Shown piece after piece: positions 1-6,856 of a DNA stretch of 7,778 nucleotides; position 1 is the first letter of the stretch, and every line of letters starts with the position of its first letter. A model generated the notes under the pieces. The model ran no database searches. It saw only the letters and a list, made by a program, of their open reading frames with translations, and had not been told where the DNA came from. The translations under genes were made by a program, and so were the position numbers. The DNA comes from UBA6115 sp964629345. GTDB taxonomy: Bacteria > Bacillota > Clostridia > Christensenellales > Aristaeellaceae. The DNA is taken from positions 1 to 7,778 of the forward strand of contig CAZVSG010000099.1 in assembly GCA_964629345.1 (NCBI GenBank), written 5' to 3'.

Positions 1-25
1 GGGAAGATTGAGGAAAACCCATTGC

Positions 26-34
26 GAGGAGGAG
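26..34 (+). promoter_or_regulatory. ribosome binding site fixing the first gene's start
   Basis: The sequence GAGGAGGAG holds a near-perfect Shine-Dalgarno core, AGGAGG, at 27-32, 8 bases before the ATG at 41. The same frame is open back to a TTG at 8 and to the window edge, but that TTG has no comparable site, so the ATG at 41 is preferred. Confidence 0.8.
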
Positions 35-40
35 AAAACC

Positions 41-868
41 ATGAAAGACATTATTGCTGTCAGCACCAACACCTATCATGGCTTCAGCGTTGATCAGGCG
101 CTGGAGGGCATCGCGGCAGCAGGGTTCAAGTATGTGGAGCTGACCGCCGTGCGCGGCTGGACCGAGCATATCATGCCGGACATGCCGGAAGAGGAGCTGG
201 ACCGGATCCATCAAAAAATGCATTCCCTGGGGCTCAGCTGCGCTGCGCTGAGCGGTCACTGCAACCTCACGGACAAATCCCGTCTGAACGACTTCCGCAG
301 CAACATGTCGCTCGCCAGGCGCTTCGGAGCGGAATACATCATTTCCTCCACCGGCGAAGCTCACTTCGGGAAGGATGAAGCCTTCACGGACGACGTGCTG
401 ATTGAAAACATCAGGAACCTGCTGCCGGATCTGGAAAAGCATGACCTGAAACTGGGGATCGAGGTTCACGGCGAGTACGGTACGGGGGCAGCTGTTGCGA
501 GGATCATCAAAGGTGTCGGAAGTACGCGCGTGGGCGTGAATTATGATACTGCCAACGTTGTTTTCTATGGACGCAGGCACCCCATGGACGACCTGCCCTC
601 CTGCCTGAAAGAGGTGAACTATGTTCACCTGAAGGATAAGGTGGGCATCAACGACAGCTGGAACTTCCCCGCGGTCGGAAAAGGGGATCTGGACCTGAAG
701 AACCTTATCAAGTACCTTCACGGGCACGGGAAGAGGGTCCCCCTGTCCGTCGAGATCGAATTCACTTCCGATTTCACCATGCGTGACAAAGTGCCGGGCG
801 ATCTGGACATTGCGAACCGGGCCGTCAGGGATTCATTTGACTATCTTCATGCAAACGGTCTCATCTGA
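41..868 (+). CDS. sugar (phosphate) isomerase/epimerase, TIM barrel, xylose-isomerase-like/AP endonuclease family 2
   Basis: This 275-residue cytoplasmic protein belongs to the COG1082 group of metal-dependent TIM-barrel enzymes (xylose-isomerase-like, Pfam AP_endonuc_2). Known members isomerise, epimerise or dehydrate sugars, inososes and their phosphates. The length is normal and the barrel fills the chain. Visible metal-ligand candidates are E141 in GIEVHGE, D169 in NYDTAN, H196 in YVHLKD and E238 or E240 in SVEIEF, the usual Glu-Asp-His-Glu set. There is no signal peptide or membrane segment. The start at 41 follows a strong ribosome binding site. It is the first gene visible in the plus-strand cluster and lies 46 bases before the transporter's binding-protein gene, which suggests co-transcription. 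The NYDTAN and WNFPAVGKG stretches look like a recurrent subgroup, but I cannot name its substrate. An IolE- or IolI-like inositol role is possible but unproven. Family assignment is firm and the reaction is unknown. Confidence 0.88.
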   Translation: MKDIIAVSTNTYHGFSVDQALEGIAAAGFKYVELTAVRGWTEHIMPDMPEEELDRIHQKMHSLGLSCAALSGHCNLTDKSRLNDFRSNMSLARRFGAEYIISSTGEAHFGKDEAFTDDVLIENIRNLLPDLEKHDLKLGIEVHGEYGTGAAVARIIKGVGSTRVGVNYDTANVVFYGRRHPMDDLPSCLKEVNYVHLKDKVGINDSWNFPAVGKGDLDLKNLIKYLHGHGKRVPLSVEIEFTSDFTMRDKVPGDLDIANRAVRDSFDYLHANGLI

Positions 869-900
869 AGCACACCGGGGCGACCCGGGGCGATATAAAA

Positions 901-907
901 AAGGAGG
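901..907 (+). promoter_or_regulatory. strong ribosome binding site of the binding-protein gene
   Basis: AAGGAGG is a full match to the anti-Shine-Dalgarno core and sits 7 bases before the ATG at 915. It rules out the longer open frame from 783, which would overlap the previous gene by 86 bases and put about 44 residues in front of an obvious signal peptide. The strong site fits the high expression expected of a binding protein. Confidence 0.85.
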
Positions 908-914
908 AACCTCT

Positions 915-1886
915 ATGCAGAAAAAACTCTTGGTAACTCTCATGGCCATTATGCTGGTATTGACAATGGCAGTCTCCGCTTCCGCCTTGACCTACGGCTA
1001 CATCGCCTACCAGATGTCGGACATCTGGAACGAGTATTCATCCAAAGCTTTCGAGTACGCCGCTGAACAGAACGGGGTGGACGTCGTCGTCCTGGATTCT
1101 CAGAATGACATCGGCCAGTCCGTGGCGGCGATGGAATCCCTCATCCAGCAGGAAGTGGACGGCATCTCGATCTTCCCCATCTCTCCCGAGCAGGGGGCGC
1201 AGCTCATCAAGATGGCCAATGAGGCCGATATCCCGATCACTGTGGAAAACATCGACGTTTCCGCCGTTTCCACGCCTGAGGAATACGTTGCCGCCGTCGG
1301 CTGCCTGTATGGCGATATCGGCTATGCCGCCATTGAGTGGCTGGCGAACAACGTTGAGAATGCCAAAGTCTTCTATTGCGCCGGCGCGGTTGGCGGCGGC
1401 GTGTTCGAAGCCTACAAGGTTGGCGTAGACAAAGCGCTGGAAGACTACAAAGGAAAGGTCGAATTGGTCGGCCTGCTGAACGCTGACGCCTGGTCGACCG
1501 AAAACGGTCTGGACCTGACCACCAACTTCATCAACTCCGGCGTTGAATTCAATGCCATCTTCGCCAACAATGACCAGATCGCCCAGGGTGCCCACCAGGC
1601 GCTGCTGGAGGCGGGGCTTGAGAACATCCCTGTTGTTTCCACCGGGGGATCTCCCGACGCCTACGCTTTCCTTGAGCAGGGCATCGAGGCTGCCAACATG
1701 ACCGCGCCCGTCTCCATCCAGGGCGTCCAGACCTTCAAGAACCTGCATGAGTTCGTGACCGAGGGCAAAGTGCCGGATCCCAAGTTCCAGAGCCTGCCCA
1801 TCATTCCCGTGGCCGGCGCAGATCTGTCCGCATGGATCGACTGGTCCGACTTTGCGGGCGCTTATGCCTACGTGTACGGAAAATAA
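915..1886 (+). CDS. ABC transporter sugar-binding protein, ribose type (Peripla_BP_4)
   Basis: This 323-residue exported protein captures the substrate outside the membrane and delivers it to the permease encoded at 3487-4434. Residues 1-24 form a typical Sec signal: two lysines after the start, a hydrophobic core, and cleavage after ASA, near residue 24. No cysteine follows, so it is not a lipoprotein. From about residue 27 to 290 it shows the two-lobe Peripla_BP_4 fold, with the conserved segments KMANEADIP (99-107), DIGYAAIEWL (134-143) and NNDQIAQGA (218-226). D220 corresponds to the ligand aspartate D215 of E. coli RbsB. Two arginines and an aspartate that hold ribose in RbsB (D89, R90, R141) are not conserved: the first two appear to be replaced by E111 and N112, and no arginine lies in 156-170. 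The GFDG loop is changed to STGG (242-245). The ligand is therefore probably not ribose. A stem-loop follows the stop. Role is certain; ligand is unknown. Confidence 0.93.
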   Translation: MQKKLLVTLMAIMLVLTMAVSASALTYGYIAYQMSDIWNEYSSKAFEYAAEQNGVDVVVLDSQNDIGQSVAAMESLIQQEVDGISIFPISPEQGAQLIKMANEADIPITVENIDVSAVSTPEEYVAAVGCLYGDIGYAAIEWLANNVENAKVFYCAGAVGGGVFEAYKVGVDKALEDYKGKVELVGLLNADAWSTENGLDLTTNFINSGVEFNAIFANNDQIAQGAHQALLEAGLENIPVVSTGGSPDAYAFLEQGIEAANMTAPVSIQGVQTFKNLHEFVTEGKVPDPKFQSLPIIPVAGADLSAWIDWSDFAGAYAYVYGK

Positions 1887-1900
1887 TCCCGCATCCCTCT

Positions 1901-1929
1901 GCCGCGCTGCGCTTTTCGCGCAGCGCGGC
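1901..1929 (+). terminator. intercistronic stem-loop, perfect 12-bp stem (attenuator or mRNA stabiliser)
   Basis: The arms GCCGCGCTGCGC (1901-1912) and GCGCAGCGCGGC (1918-1929) pair perfectly around a 5-base TTTTC loop, 14 bases after the binding-protein stop and 41 bases before the ATPase start. The stem is almost pure GC and should be very stable. No run of T follows, so it is not a standard intrinsic terminator. In other transporter operons, such as malE-malF, a hairpin at this place protects the upstream mRNA from 3' exonucleases and makes the binding protein more abundant than the membrane parts. That role is inferred here; partial termination is an alternative. Confidence 0.75.
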
Positions 1930-1970
1930 TTCCGCCTGCCGGAACCGACTTTGATTAAGGATAATTGAGG

Positions 1971-3494
1971 ATGACAGCTGCATCCGTACGACCGCCGATC
2001 ATTCGCATGGAGAACATCGTCAAGGAGTTTCCCGGGGTGCGCGCGCTCTCCGGGATGAGCTTTGAACTCTTCGCTGGCGAGGTCCATTGCCTTGTGGGTG
2101 AAAACGGCGCGGGCAAGTCCACGCTGATGAAAATTCTCTCGGGAGCCTATTCGCCGACTCAGGGACTGATCCATGTGGAAGAGAAGGGATATAAAACACT
2201 GGATCCCGAGCTGTCACAGCGGCTGGGCATTGAGATCGTCTACCAGGAAAACGATCTTGTTCCCTCCATGAACGCGGTGGAGAACATCTTCGTCGGCCGC
2301 GAGCTGACACATGCCCTTGGTGTCCTGAACAAAAAAGAGATGTTCCGGCGTGTCAGAAAAACAATGGATGAATTTGACATCCGGATAGATCCTCTTCAAA
2401 AAATTGAACAGATGTCAGTATCCGACCAGCAGTTTGTAAAGATCCTCAAAGCGCTGATGAATGAAGGCAAAATCCTCATCCTGGATGAACCCACCTCGAT
2501 GTTCAACGTGGAGGATGCGGAAAAGGTGCTCAACCTGGTGCGCAACATATGCGCGCGCGGGATAGGCATCATCTATATTTCCCACTTCCTGGAGGAAGTC
2601 GTGCGGATTGCCGACCGGATCACCGTCATCAGGGACGGCGTTGCCGTCCGTAGCTATGACAACGCTGACCGCAATGTGTCTCTGCACGATATTACACGCG
2701 ACATGGTCGGCCGTCCGATGGATACTTTTTACCAGCGCGAACGGTTTCCTGTCAGGGACGAGATCGCGCTGGAGATCCGCGGCCTGCAGCTTCACAGGAA
2801 TTCGCCCGTGATTGATTTTTCCCTTCGCCAGGGCGAGATCCTGGGTGTTTTTGGCATGGTGGGATCAGGCCGTACCGAAATCGTGCGCGCCTTGTCCGGC
2901 GCTGACCGCTTTCACGCGGGCGAGGTCATCCTGTACGGAAAAAAACTGAAGGTCACCAGCCCGCGCGCCGCTATCAAGGCCGGCATTGCGCACATTACGG
3001 AGGACAGGCAGCGCCTGGGGCTGAACCTGGGCGCCAGCGTTCTGGAAAACGGGCTGATGGTAAAACTCCAGCACATGAAGCCGAAAGTCTTCTATGATTT
3101 CAGACGGAATATCGCGCTGGTAAAGCCCGTTATGGAAGAACTGAACGTCAAGACGCCGAGCATGATGCAGGAAGTCGTTTACCTCTCCGGTGGAAACCAG
3201 CAAAAAGTCGTTCTTGGAAAGTGGCTCATCAACAAAGCGCGGGTCTTTATCTTTGACGAACCGACACGCGGCATCGACGTGAATGCGAAAGCCGAGTTTT
3301 ACAGGCAAATGACCGAACTGGCCAGGGCGGGGAACAGCATTGTCATGATTTCCTCGGAGATGCCTGAGCTGATCTCCATGAGCGACCGCGTGCTGGTTGT
3401 CCGCGAAGGCGCTGTCCGATGCGAACTCACCGGGGAAGCGATCAATGAGCAGAACATCATCACACAAGCTTTAGGAGTAATCGAACATGAGTAA
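1971..3494 (+). CDS. ABC sugar transporter ATP-binding protein, tandem ATPase, RbsA/MglA/XylG type
   Basis: This 507-residue protein powers uptake from the inner face of the membrane. It has two ATPase domains, roughly 8-245 and 262-503, the usual layout and length for RbsA, MglA and XylG relatives. Domain 1 has Walker A GENGAGKST (43-51), Q-loop Q92, Walker B LILDEPTS (169-176) and switch H205. Its signature region reads MSVSDQQ (148-154), with serine where RbsA relatives have glycine. Domain 2 has a degenerate Walker A, GMVGSGRTE (295-303), with arginine for lysine, an intact LSGGNQQ (405-411), Walker B VFIFDEPTRG (425-434) and SSE in place of the switch histidine. Only one composite ATP site should be catalytic, as in the family. 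AAGG at 1957-1960 lies 10 bases before the ATG at 1971; a TTG at 1965 is a less likely start. The last 8 bases overlap the permease gene, so the two are probably translationally coupled. Confidence 0.95.
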   Translation: MTAASVRPPIIRMENIVKEFPGVRALSGMSFELFAGEVHCLVGENGAGKSTLMKILSGAYSPTQGLIHVEEKGYKTLDPELSQRLGIEIVYQENDLVPSMNAVENIFVGRELTHALGVLNKKEMFRRVRKTMDEFDIRIDPLQKIEQMSVSDQQFVKILKALMNEGKILILDEPTSMFNVEDAEKVLNLVRNICARGIGIIYISHFLEEVVRIADRITVIRDGVAVRSYDNADRNVSLHDITRDMVGRPMDTFYQRERFPVRDEIALEIRGLQLHRNSPVIDFSLRQGEILGVFGMVGSGRTEIVRALSGADRFHAGEVILYGKKLKVTSPRAAIKAGIAHITEDRQRLGLNLGASVLENGLMVKLQHMKPKVFYDFRRNIALVKPVMEELNVKTPSMMQEVVYLSGGNQQKVVLGKWLINKARVFIFDEPTRGIDVNAKAEFYRQMTELARAGNSIVMISSEMPELISMSDRVLVVREGAVRCELTGEAINEQNIITQALGVIEHE

Positions 3495-4434
3495 GGTCCG
3501 GAAAGTTTTCAGGGATCAGCGCCTTCTGCTGTGCGCCGTCATCATCATTCTTGTGACTGTAGTCGGGATCATCAATCCGCGGTTTGTCCGGCTCAGCAAC
3601 ATCCGGGCCATCTTTCAGCAGATCTCCGTGCTGGGGGTATTGACCATGGCCATGTCCATGCTGCTCATCTCAGGCGGCATCGATCTGTCCATTGGCAACA
3701 TGATGACGCTCTCCGGCGTGGTGGTCGCCACCATCCTGATGCGGGGCGGCAGCATGTTTTCGGCTATCGTCGCCGGTGTGGGCGTGTCAAGCCTTTGCGG
3801 GCTATTCAACGGGATTATCATCGCCAAAACACGCACCATGCCGCTCATCATAACCCTGGGTACGGGGCAGATGTTCAACGGCGTCTCCCTGCTCATTGCC
3901 GGAGGTTCTTTCCTGCAGTTCCAGAACAAGCTGGATTTTCTCAATAAAATCAGGCTGTTTGATTTCATGCCGCTGATGGTGATCGTGATGCTGGGCATCG
4001 TGCTGATGATGTACGCGTTGATCAACAAGACCCGTTTTGGCCGGCGCATCGTCGCAATCGGCGGCAATGAACAAAATGCCTACCTTTCCGGCATCCGCGT
4101 GGACCTGTACAAAATCATCACCTATGGCATCAGCGGCACGATCGTATCGGTAGCAGGGCTTATTTTCGCCGCCCGGCTCAATGCCATCACGGCTACAGCC
4201 GGCGCGGGGTATGAGCTGGACGCGCTGGTCGCGGCCGTCGTGGGAGGCGTTACCTTTGAAGGCGGACGCGGCACGATTCTGGGTGCCTTCCTGGGCTGCC
4301 TGCTGATCGGCATCATATCCAACGCCCTGGACATCCTCGGCGTGGGTGCCTACATCAAGATCGTGATCACCGGCGGCATCATCGTCACCGCGGTCGTGCT
4401 GAGCAACATCGAGAAGCTGCGCCGCAGGCATTGA
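3487..4434 (+). CDS. ABC sugar transporter permease, RbsC type (BPD_transp_2)
   Basis: This 315-residue integral membrane protein forms the channel, probably as a homodimer because only one permease gene is present. It is close to E. coli RbsC in length. About ten hydrophobic segments are visible, near residues 11-29, 45-63, 69-86, 91-112, 118-138, 160-178, 208-228, 244-256, 262-282 and 290-306. Family landmarks are SGGIDLSIG (62-70), FGRRIVAIGGNEQNAYLSGI (184-203, the cytoplasmic loop expected to contact the ATPase), and a GYELDALVAAVVGG stretch (241-254) followed by EGGRGTILG (258-266). The basic tail RRRH should be cytoplasmic. The ATG lies inside the end of the ATPase gene (ATGAGTAA at 3487-3494), with AGGAG at 3473-3477 as ribosome binding site. 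The next gene starts 22 bases after the stop. The transporter class is firm; the sequence does not show the substrate. Confidence 0.95.
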   Translation: MSKVRKVFRDQRLLLCAVIIILVTVVGIINPRFVRLSNIRAIFQQISVLGVLTMAMSMLLISGGIDLSIGNMMTLSGVVVATILMRGGSMFSAIVAGVGVSSLCGLFNGIIIAKTRTMPLIITLGTGQMFNGVSLLIAGGSFLQFQNKLDFLNKIRLFDFMPLMVIVMLGIVLMMYALINKTRFGRRIVAIGGNEQNAYLSGIRVDLYKIITYGISGTIVSVAGLIFAARLNAITATAGAGYELDALVAAVVGGVTFEGGRGTILGAFLGCLLIGIISNALDILGVGAYIKIVITGGIIVTAVVLSNIEKLRRRH

Positions 4435-4456
4435 CAGGAAAGGAAATCGGTCAGCC

Positions 4457-5308
4457 ATGAAGACAGGAGTCAGCTTTTTCACGTTCGGCCCTGACTGCGA
4501 TATCCTGGAAGCTTCCCGGCAATCGGCCGCCGCCGGCTATGACGGGGTGGAGTTGGTGCTCAGCGAATCAGGCCCGCTGAATATGAAGACAAGCGAAAAG
4601 GAGCTGTGTTCGCTGCGGCGGGAAATTGAGGGGATGGGCCTCTCGGTCTGTTCGGTCGGCGCCTGGAACCTGTGGGAATACAACCTTGCCGGAACGGATC
4701 GGAATGCCGCCGGTCACGCCCGGGACATTGTTAAAAAACAGATCGAATGCGCCGCAGCCCTGGGTGCGGACACCGTACTGGTCGTTCCTGGCTGGGTGGG
4801 TACAGACTTCGCGCCCGGCATCGTCCCGTATGACGTGGCGTACGACAATGCCCGGTCAGCGCTGGGCGAGCTTGCGCCATTTGCGCACAGCGCGAAGGTA
4901 TCCATCGGCATTGAGAACGTATGGAACAAGTTTCTCCTGTCTCCCCTTGAGTTCAGAAGGTTTCTGGATGAGATCGGCAGTCCTTTTGTCGGCGCATATT
5001 TTGACGTGGGCAATATCATCTACATCGGATACCCCGATCAGTGGATCCGCATCCTGGGAGGGAAGCATATCAAGAAGGTGCATTTCTGCGACTGCAGGGG
5101 CGAGCAAGCCGGCCTGGGCATGTTTGTTGACTTGTTTGAGGGTGACGTTGATTTTGAAGCTGTCATGGAAGCGCTTCGGGAGATCGGCTATGACGGCTGG
5201 GCGACGGTTGAGTTCCTGCCCAACTACCGCCGTTTCCAGTACCAGTCCATTATCAACGCCAGGCTTTCCCTGGAACGGATCCTGAACATCAAAGCCAAAG
5301 AAAAGTAA
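4457..5308 (+). CDS. sugar (phosphate) isomerase/epimerase, TIM barrel, second and divergent copy
   Basis: This 283-residue cytoplasmic protein is of the same TIM-barrel superfamily as the enzyme at 41-868, but clearly divergent. Members include ketose 3-epimerases, UlaE-type L-xylulose-5-phosphate epimerases and FrlC. Putative metal ligands are E153 in GIENVW, D183 in YFDVGN, H209 in KKVHFCD and E252 in TVEF. The spacing of the first three is close to that of D-tagatose/D-psicose 3-epimerases. R214, five residues after the histidine, may contact substrate. The histidine three residues after the metal aspartate in those epimerases (DTFH) is absent here (DVGN), so it is not a standard free-ketose 3-epimerase. 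Translation probably uses AGGAAAGG (4436-4443), 13 bases before the ATG, a somewhat long gap. It ends the plus-strand operon, 22 bases after the permease gene, which points to a job on the imported compound. Isomerase, epimerase and dehydratase all remain possible. Confidence 0.88.
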   Translation: MKTGVSFFTFGPDCDILEASRQSAAAGYDGVELVLSESGPLNMKTSEKELCSLRREIEGMGLSVCSVGAWNLWEYNLAGTDRNAAGHARDIVKKQIECAAALGADTVLVVPGWVGTDFAPGIVPYDVAYDNARSALGELAPFAHSAKVSIGIENVWNKFLLSPLEFRRFLDEIGSPFVGAYFDVGNIIYIGYPDQWIRILGGKHIKKVHFCDCRGEQAGLGMFVDLFEGDVDFEAVMEALREIGYDGWATVEFLPNYRRFQYQSIINARLSLERILNIKAKEK

Positions 5309-5820
5309 TCTTTCCCAACGCCCATATCTGAGCCGCAATGACGATGAATGCTCTCCGGGTGCGGCCGTTCCAGTCAGAATGTCTGCCGGATACATGCTCC
5401 TTAAGGGCGTCGGGCTGAATGACGCAAATGCCGCTGATGGCATGGCGAACCTTTCAGGTGTCGACCCGCTTCATGCGCACTTTTTATACCAAACTCAATC
5501 ATAAACGCTTTGATGAGGCGGCCTTTTTGCGTCTCCGCGTTGCCTCCTTCATTCGGCGCAGGTTCCGGTCCGCCGCATTCTTTCGGCTGAACGGAGCCAT
5601 CAAAGATTTTCACCCCATCGGCGTATTACCTCATTCGTTCAGCGTGAAAATGCATTTTCATCCCTGTTTGTGTCGCATGGCGGCATGGATTTTGATATCA
5701 GAGCTGACCGGGAGCGTGAAAACATCAACTGCAAAGTGAGAAATTGTTGCCGCACCTGGTATTTGCCGGAGCGCTTCGAACGCCTGCATCATCAACTGCC
5801 CCACATGCTTCCGCGCAGCA
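5309..5820. other. gene-free stretch between convergent operons
   Basis: This stretch of 512 bases separates the end of the transporter operon from the end of the dehydrogenase gene. The open frames in it (plus 5419-5739, minus 5401-5613, and a minus frame ending at 5658) lack good ribosome binding sites, show no recognisable family motif, and are rich in scattered Arg, Ser and His. One other plus frame, 5310-5504, reads more like protein but has no usable start signal. I find no hairpin followed by a T run in either direction, so terminators are not evident. Visible structure is a perfect 16-bp palindrome at 5645-5660, an 8-bp palindrome TGATATCA at 5693-5700, and a small inverted repeat ATGCC/GGCAT at 5428-5443. 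The region may be decayed coding sequence or may hold a regulatory RNA; neither is shown. Confidence 0.6.
5645..5660. repeat. perfect 16-bp palindrome, possible operator
   Basis: TGAAAATGCATTTTCA is its own reverse complement. The symmetric TGAAA...TTTCA arms resemble the dyads bound by dimeric repressors such as LacI-family proteins, though the usual central CG is replaced by TGCA. It lies 337 bases past the stop of the last plus-strand gene and 161 bases past the stop of the minus-strand dehydrogenase, an odd place for an operator unless an unseen transcript starts here. About 0.1 such perfect palindromes would be expected by chance in a window of this length. Confidence 0.4.
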
Positions 5821-6834
5821 TCAGTTCGGGATGATGACCGTTTTGATTGCCGGACTGTCCTTATCATAGAGGTCCTTCAGTTTCTCTGCCTGGGACAGAG
5901 GCAGGGTGTGGGTAACCAGCCGCATTGCGTCAATACGCCCGGAACGGATCAGCTGCAGGGAAAGCGGAAAGGAGATCGCGGGTTCTGCGATCGAAGTAAG
6001 CAGCGATTTCTTTTGGAAAACCATGGCATTGACATCGAGACTGGCCCTGTCTCCCTCCCCGAAGGTGACGCCGCAGGCAAGAACATTTCCCCCGTAACCG
6101 ACAAGCTCGAGCGCCTGCGTACACATGGCAGGCGGCGCAGCCACGATGCAGGAGGCGAAAGGCCCCTCCGAAAGCGCCGCCTCCCGCCAGCCCGGGTTTC
6201 CTGTGTACACGACCGTGTCTGCGCCCATTTCACGCGCGATGGCTTCAGCTGTCCGGTTCCGCCGGCTGCCCTGCTCCCGGGCGGCCATGGTGATCCTCCC
6301 GGCACCGCGGAAACGGGCATAGGCCGCGCAAAACAAACCGATCGCCCCCATCCCGAAGATGAGAAGGGAGGCACCCGGAGCCGGCGACAAGGTTTCCAGG
6401 CAGCGGATCGCCACGGCCAGGGGTTCTGTCATCGAGGCCTGAACAGGGTCAAGCCCTTCGGCGGGATGCAGCTGGTTCTCATGCACGACCAGCTCTTCCG
6501 CCATTCCGGATTGCCCCCGCAGCGTGAAACCGCCGCGGCACAAGTCGACCCGGCCGGACTTGCACTCGTCGCAAACGCCGCACATCGTGTTGTCCTCGAT
6601 GACGACCTGCTGCCCCGGCGTGAAGCGTGCGGCCTCAGCGCCGGATTCGATCACACGGGCGCAGACTTCATGGCCAAGGGGACTGAAATCACTGACCTGA
6701 CGCAGAAGATGCAGATCCGTTCCACAGACGCCGCAGGCCAGGACCTTCAGGCGCACATCTTTTGTGCCCAGGACAGAGGGCGCGACATTCAGCCTCTTCA
6801 GTTCAAATCCCTTTCGGCCCTGCAGACTGATCAT
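5821..6834 (-). CDS. zinc-dependent medium-chain alcohol/polyol dehydrogenase
   Basis: This 337-residue cytoplasmic NAD(P)-dependent oxidoreductase is of the sorbitol/threonine dehydrogenase type within the medium-chain family, which interconverts sugar alcohols or secondary alcohols and ketones. Catalytic-zinc residues are C37 in CGVCGTDLH (34-42), H55-E56 in GHE and probably E137 in TEPLAV. A structural-zinc lobe carries C85, C88, C91 and C99. The nucleotide-binding motif is GMGAIG (161-166). After the next strand (ITMAAREQGSRR, 181-192) the acidic residue typical of NAD users is missing and R186 is present, which hints at NADP preference. Length is normal. The ATG at 6834 has GAGGAG 6 bases before it; the same frame is open to 6876, but that upstream part has no such site and no homology I recognise. 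It follows the ROK gene by 69 bases on the same strand and probably shares its mRNA. Substrate is unknown; a polyol or sugar derivative fits the neighbours. Confidence 0.92.
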   Translation of the reverse strand: MISLQGRKGFELKRLNVAPSVLGTKDVRLKVLACGVCGTDLHLLRQVSDFSPLGHEVCARVIESGAEAARFTPGQQVVIEDNTMCGVCDECKSGRVDLCRGGFTLRGQSGMAEELVVHENQLHPAEGLDPVQASMTEPLAVAIRCLETLSPAPGASLLIFGMGAIGLFCAAYARFRGAGRITMAAREQGSRRNRTAEAIAREMGADTVVYTGNPGWREAALSEGPFASCIVAAPPAMCTQALELVGYGGNVLACGVTFGEGDRASLDVNAMVFQKKSLLTSIAEPAISFPLSLQLIRSGRIDAMRLVTHTLPLSQAEKLKDLYDKDSPAIKTVIIPN

Positions 6835-6840
6835 GATATC

Positions 6841-6846
6841 CTCCTC
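6841..6846 (-). promoter_or_regulatory. ribosome binding site fixing the dehydrogenase start
   Basis: On the minus strand GAGGAG lies 6 bases before the ATG at 6834. It excludes the longer open frame from 6876, whose extra 14 residues are not part of the conserved dehydrogenase N-terminus. Confidence 0.8.
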
Positions 6847-6856
6847 AGAATATTTC

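Noticed and set aside
9..11. A TGA that could be the stop of a gene upstream of the window.
   Set aside because: Only eight bases of that frame precede it, too few to support a gene.
875..893. Tandem 9-base direct repeat CCGGGGCGA before the binding-protein gene.
   Set aside because: Only two short copies in a GC-rich spacer, with no promoter elements around them; likely chance.
1038..2174. A 378-codon minus-strand open frame opposite the binding-protein and ATPase genes.
   Set aside because: The real signal peptide, fold motifs and Walker A region are on the plus strand. The open antisense frame follows from GC-rich codon bias.
3487..4434. Possible transposon, phage or defence signature in or around the membrane gene.
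   Set aside because: All landmarks are those of an RbsC-type permease; no integrase, transposase, terminal repeats or target duplication were seen anywhere in the window.
5419..5739. A 106-codon plus-strand open frame in the convergent gap.
   Set aside because: No ribosome binding site, no recognisable motif and an arginine/serine/histidine-rich composition.
5658..5867. A minus-strand frame that could be the tail of a LacI-like protein.
   Set aside because: The resemblance is vague, the frame overlaps the 3' end of the dehydrogenase gene out of phase, and no other part of such a protein is present.
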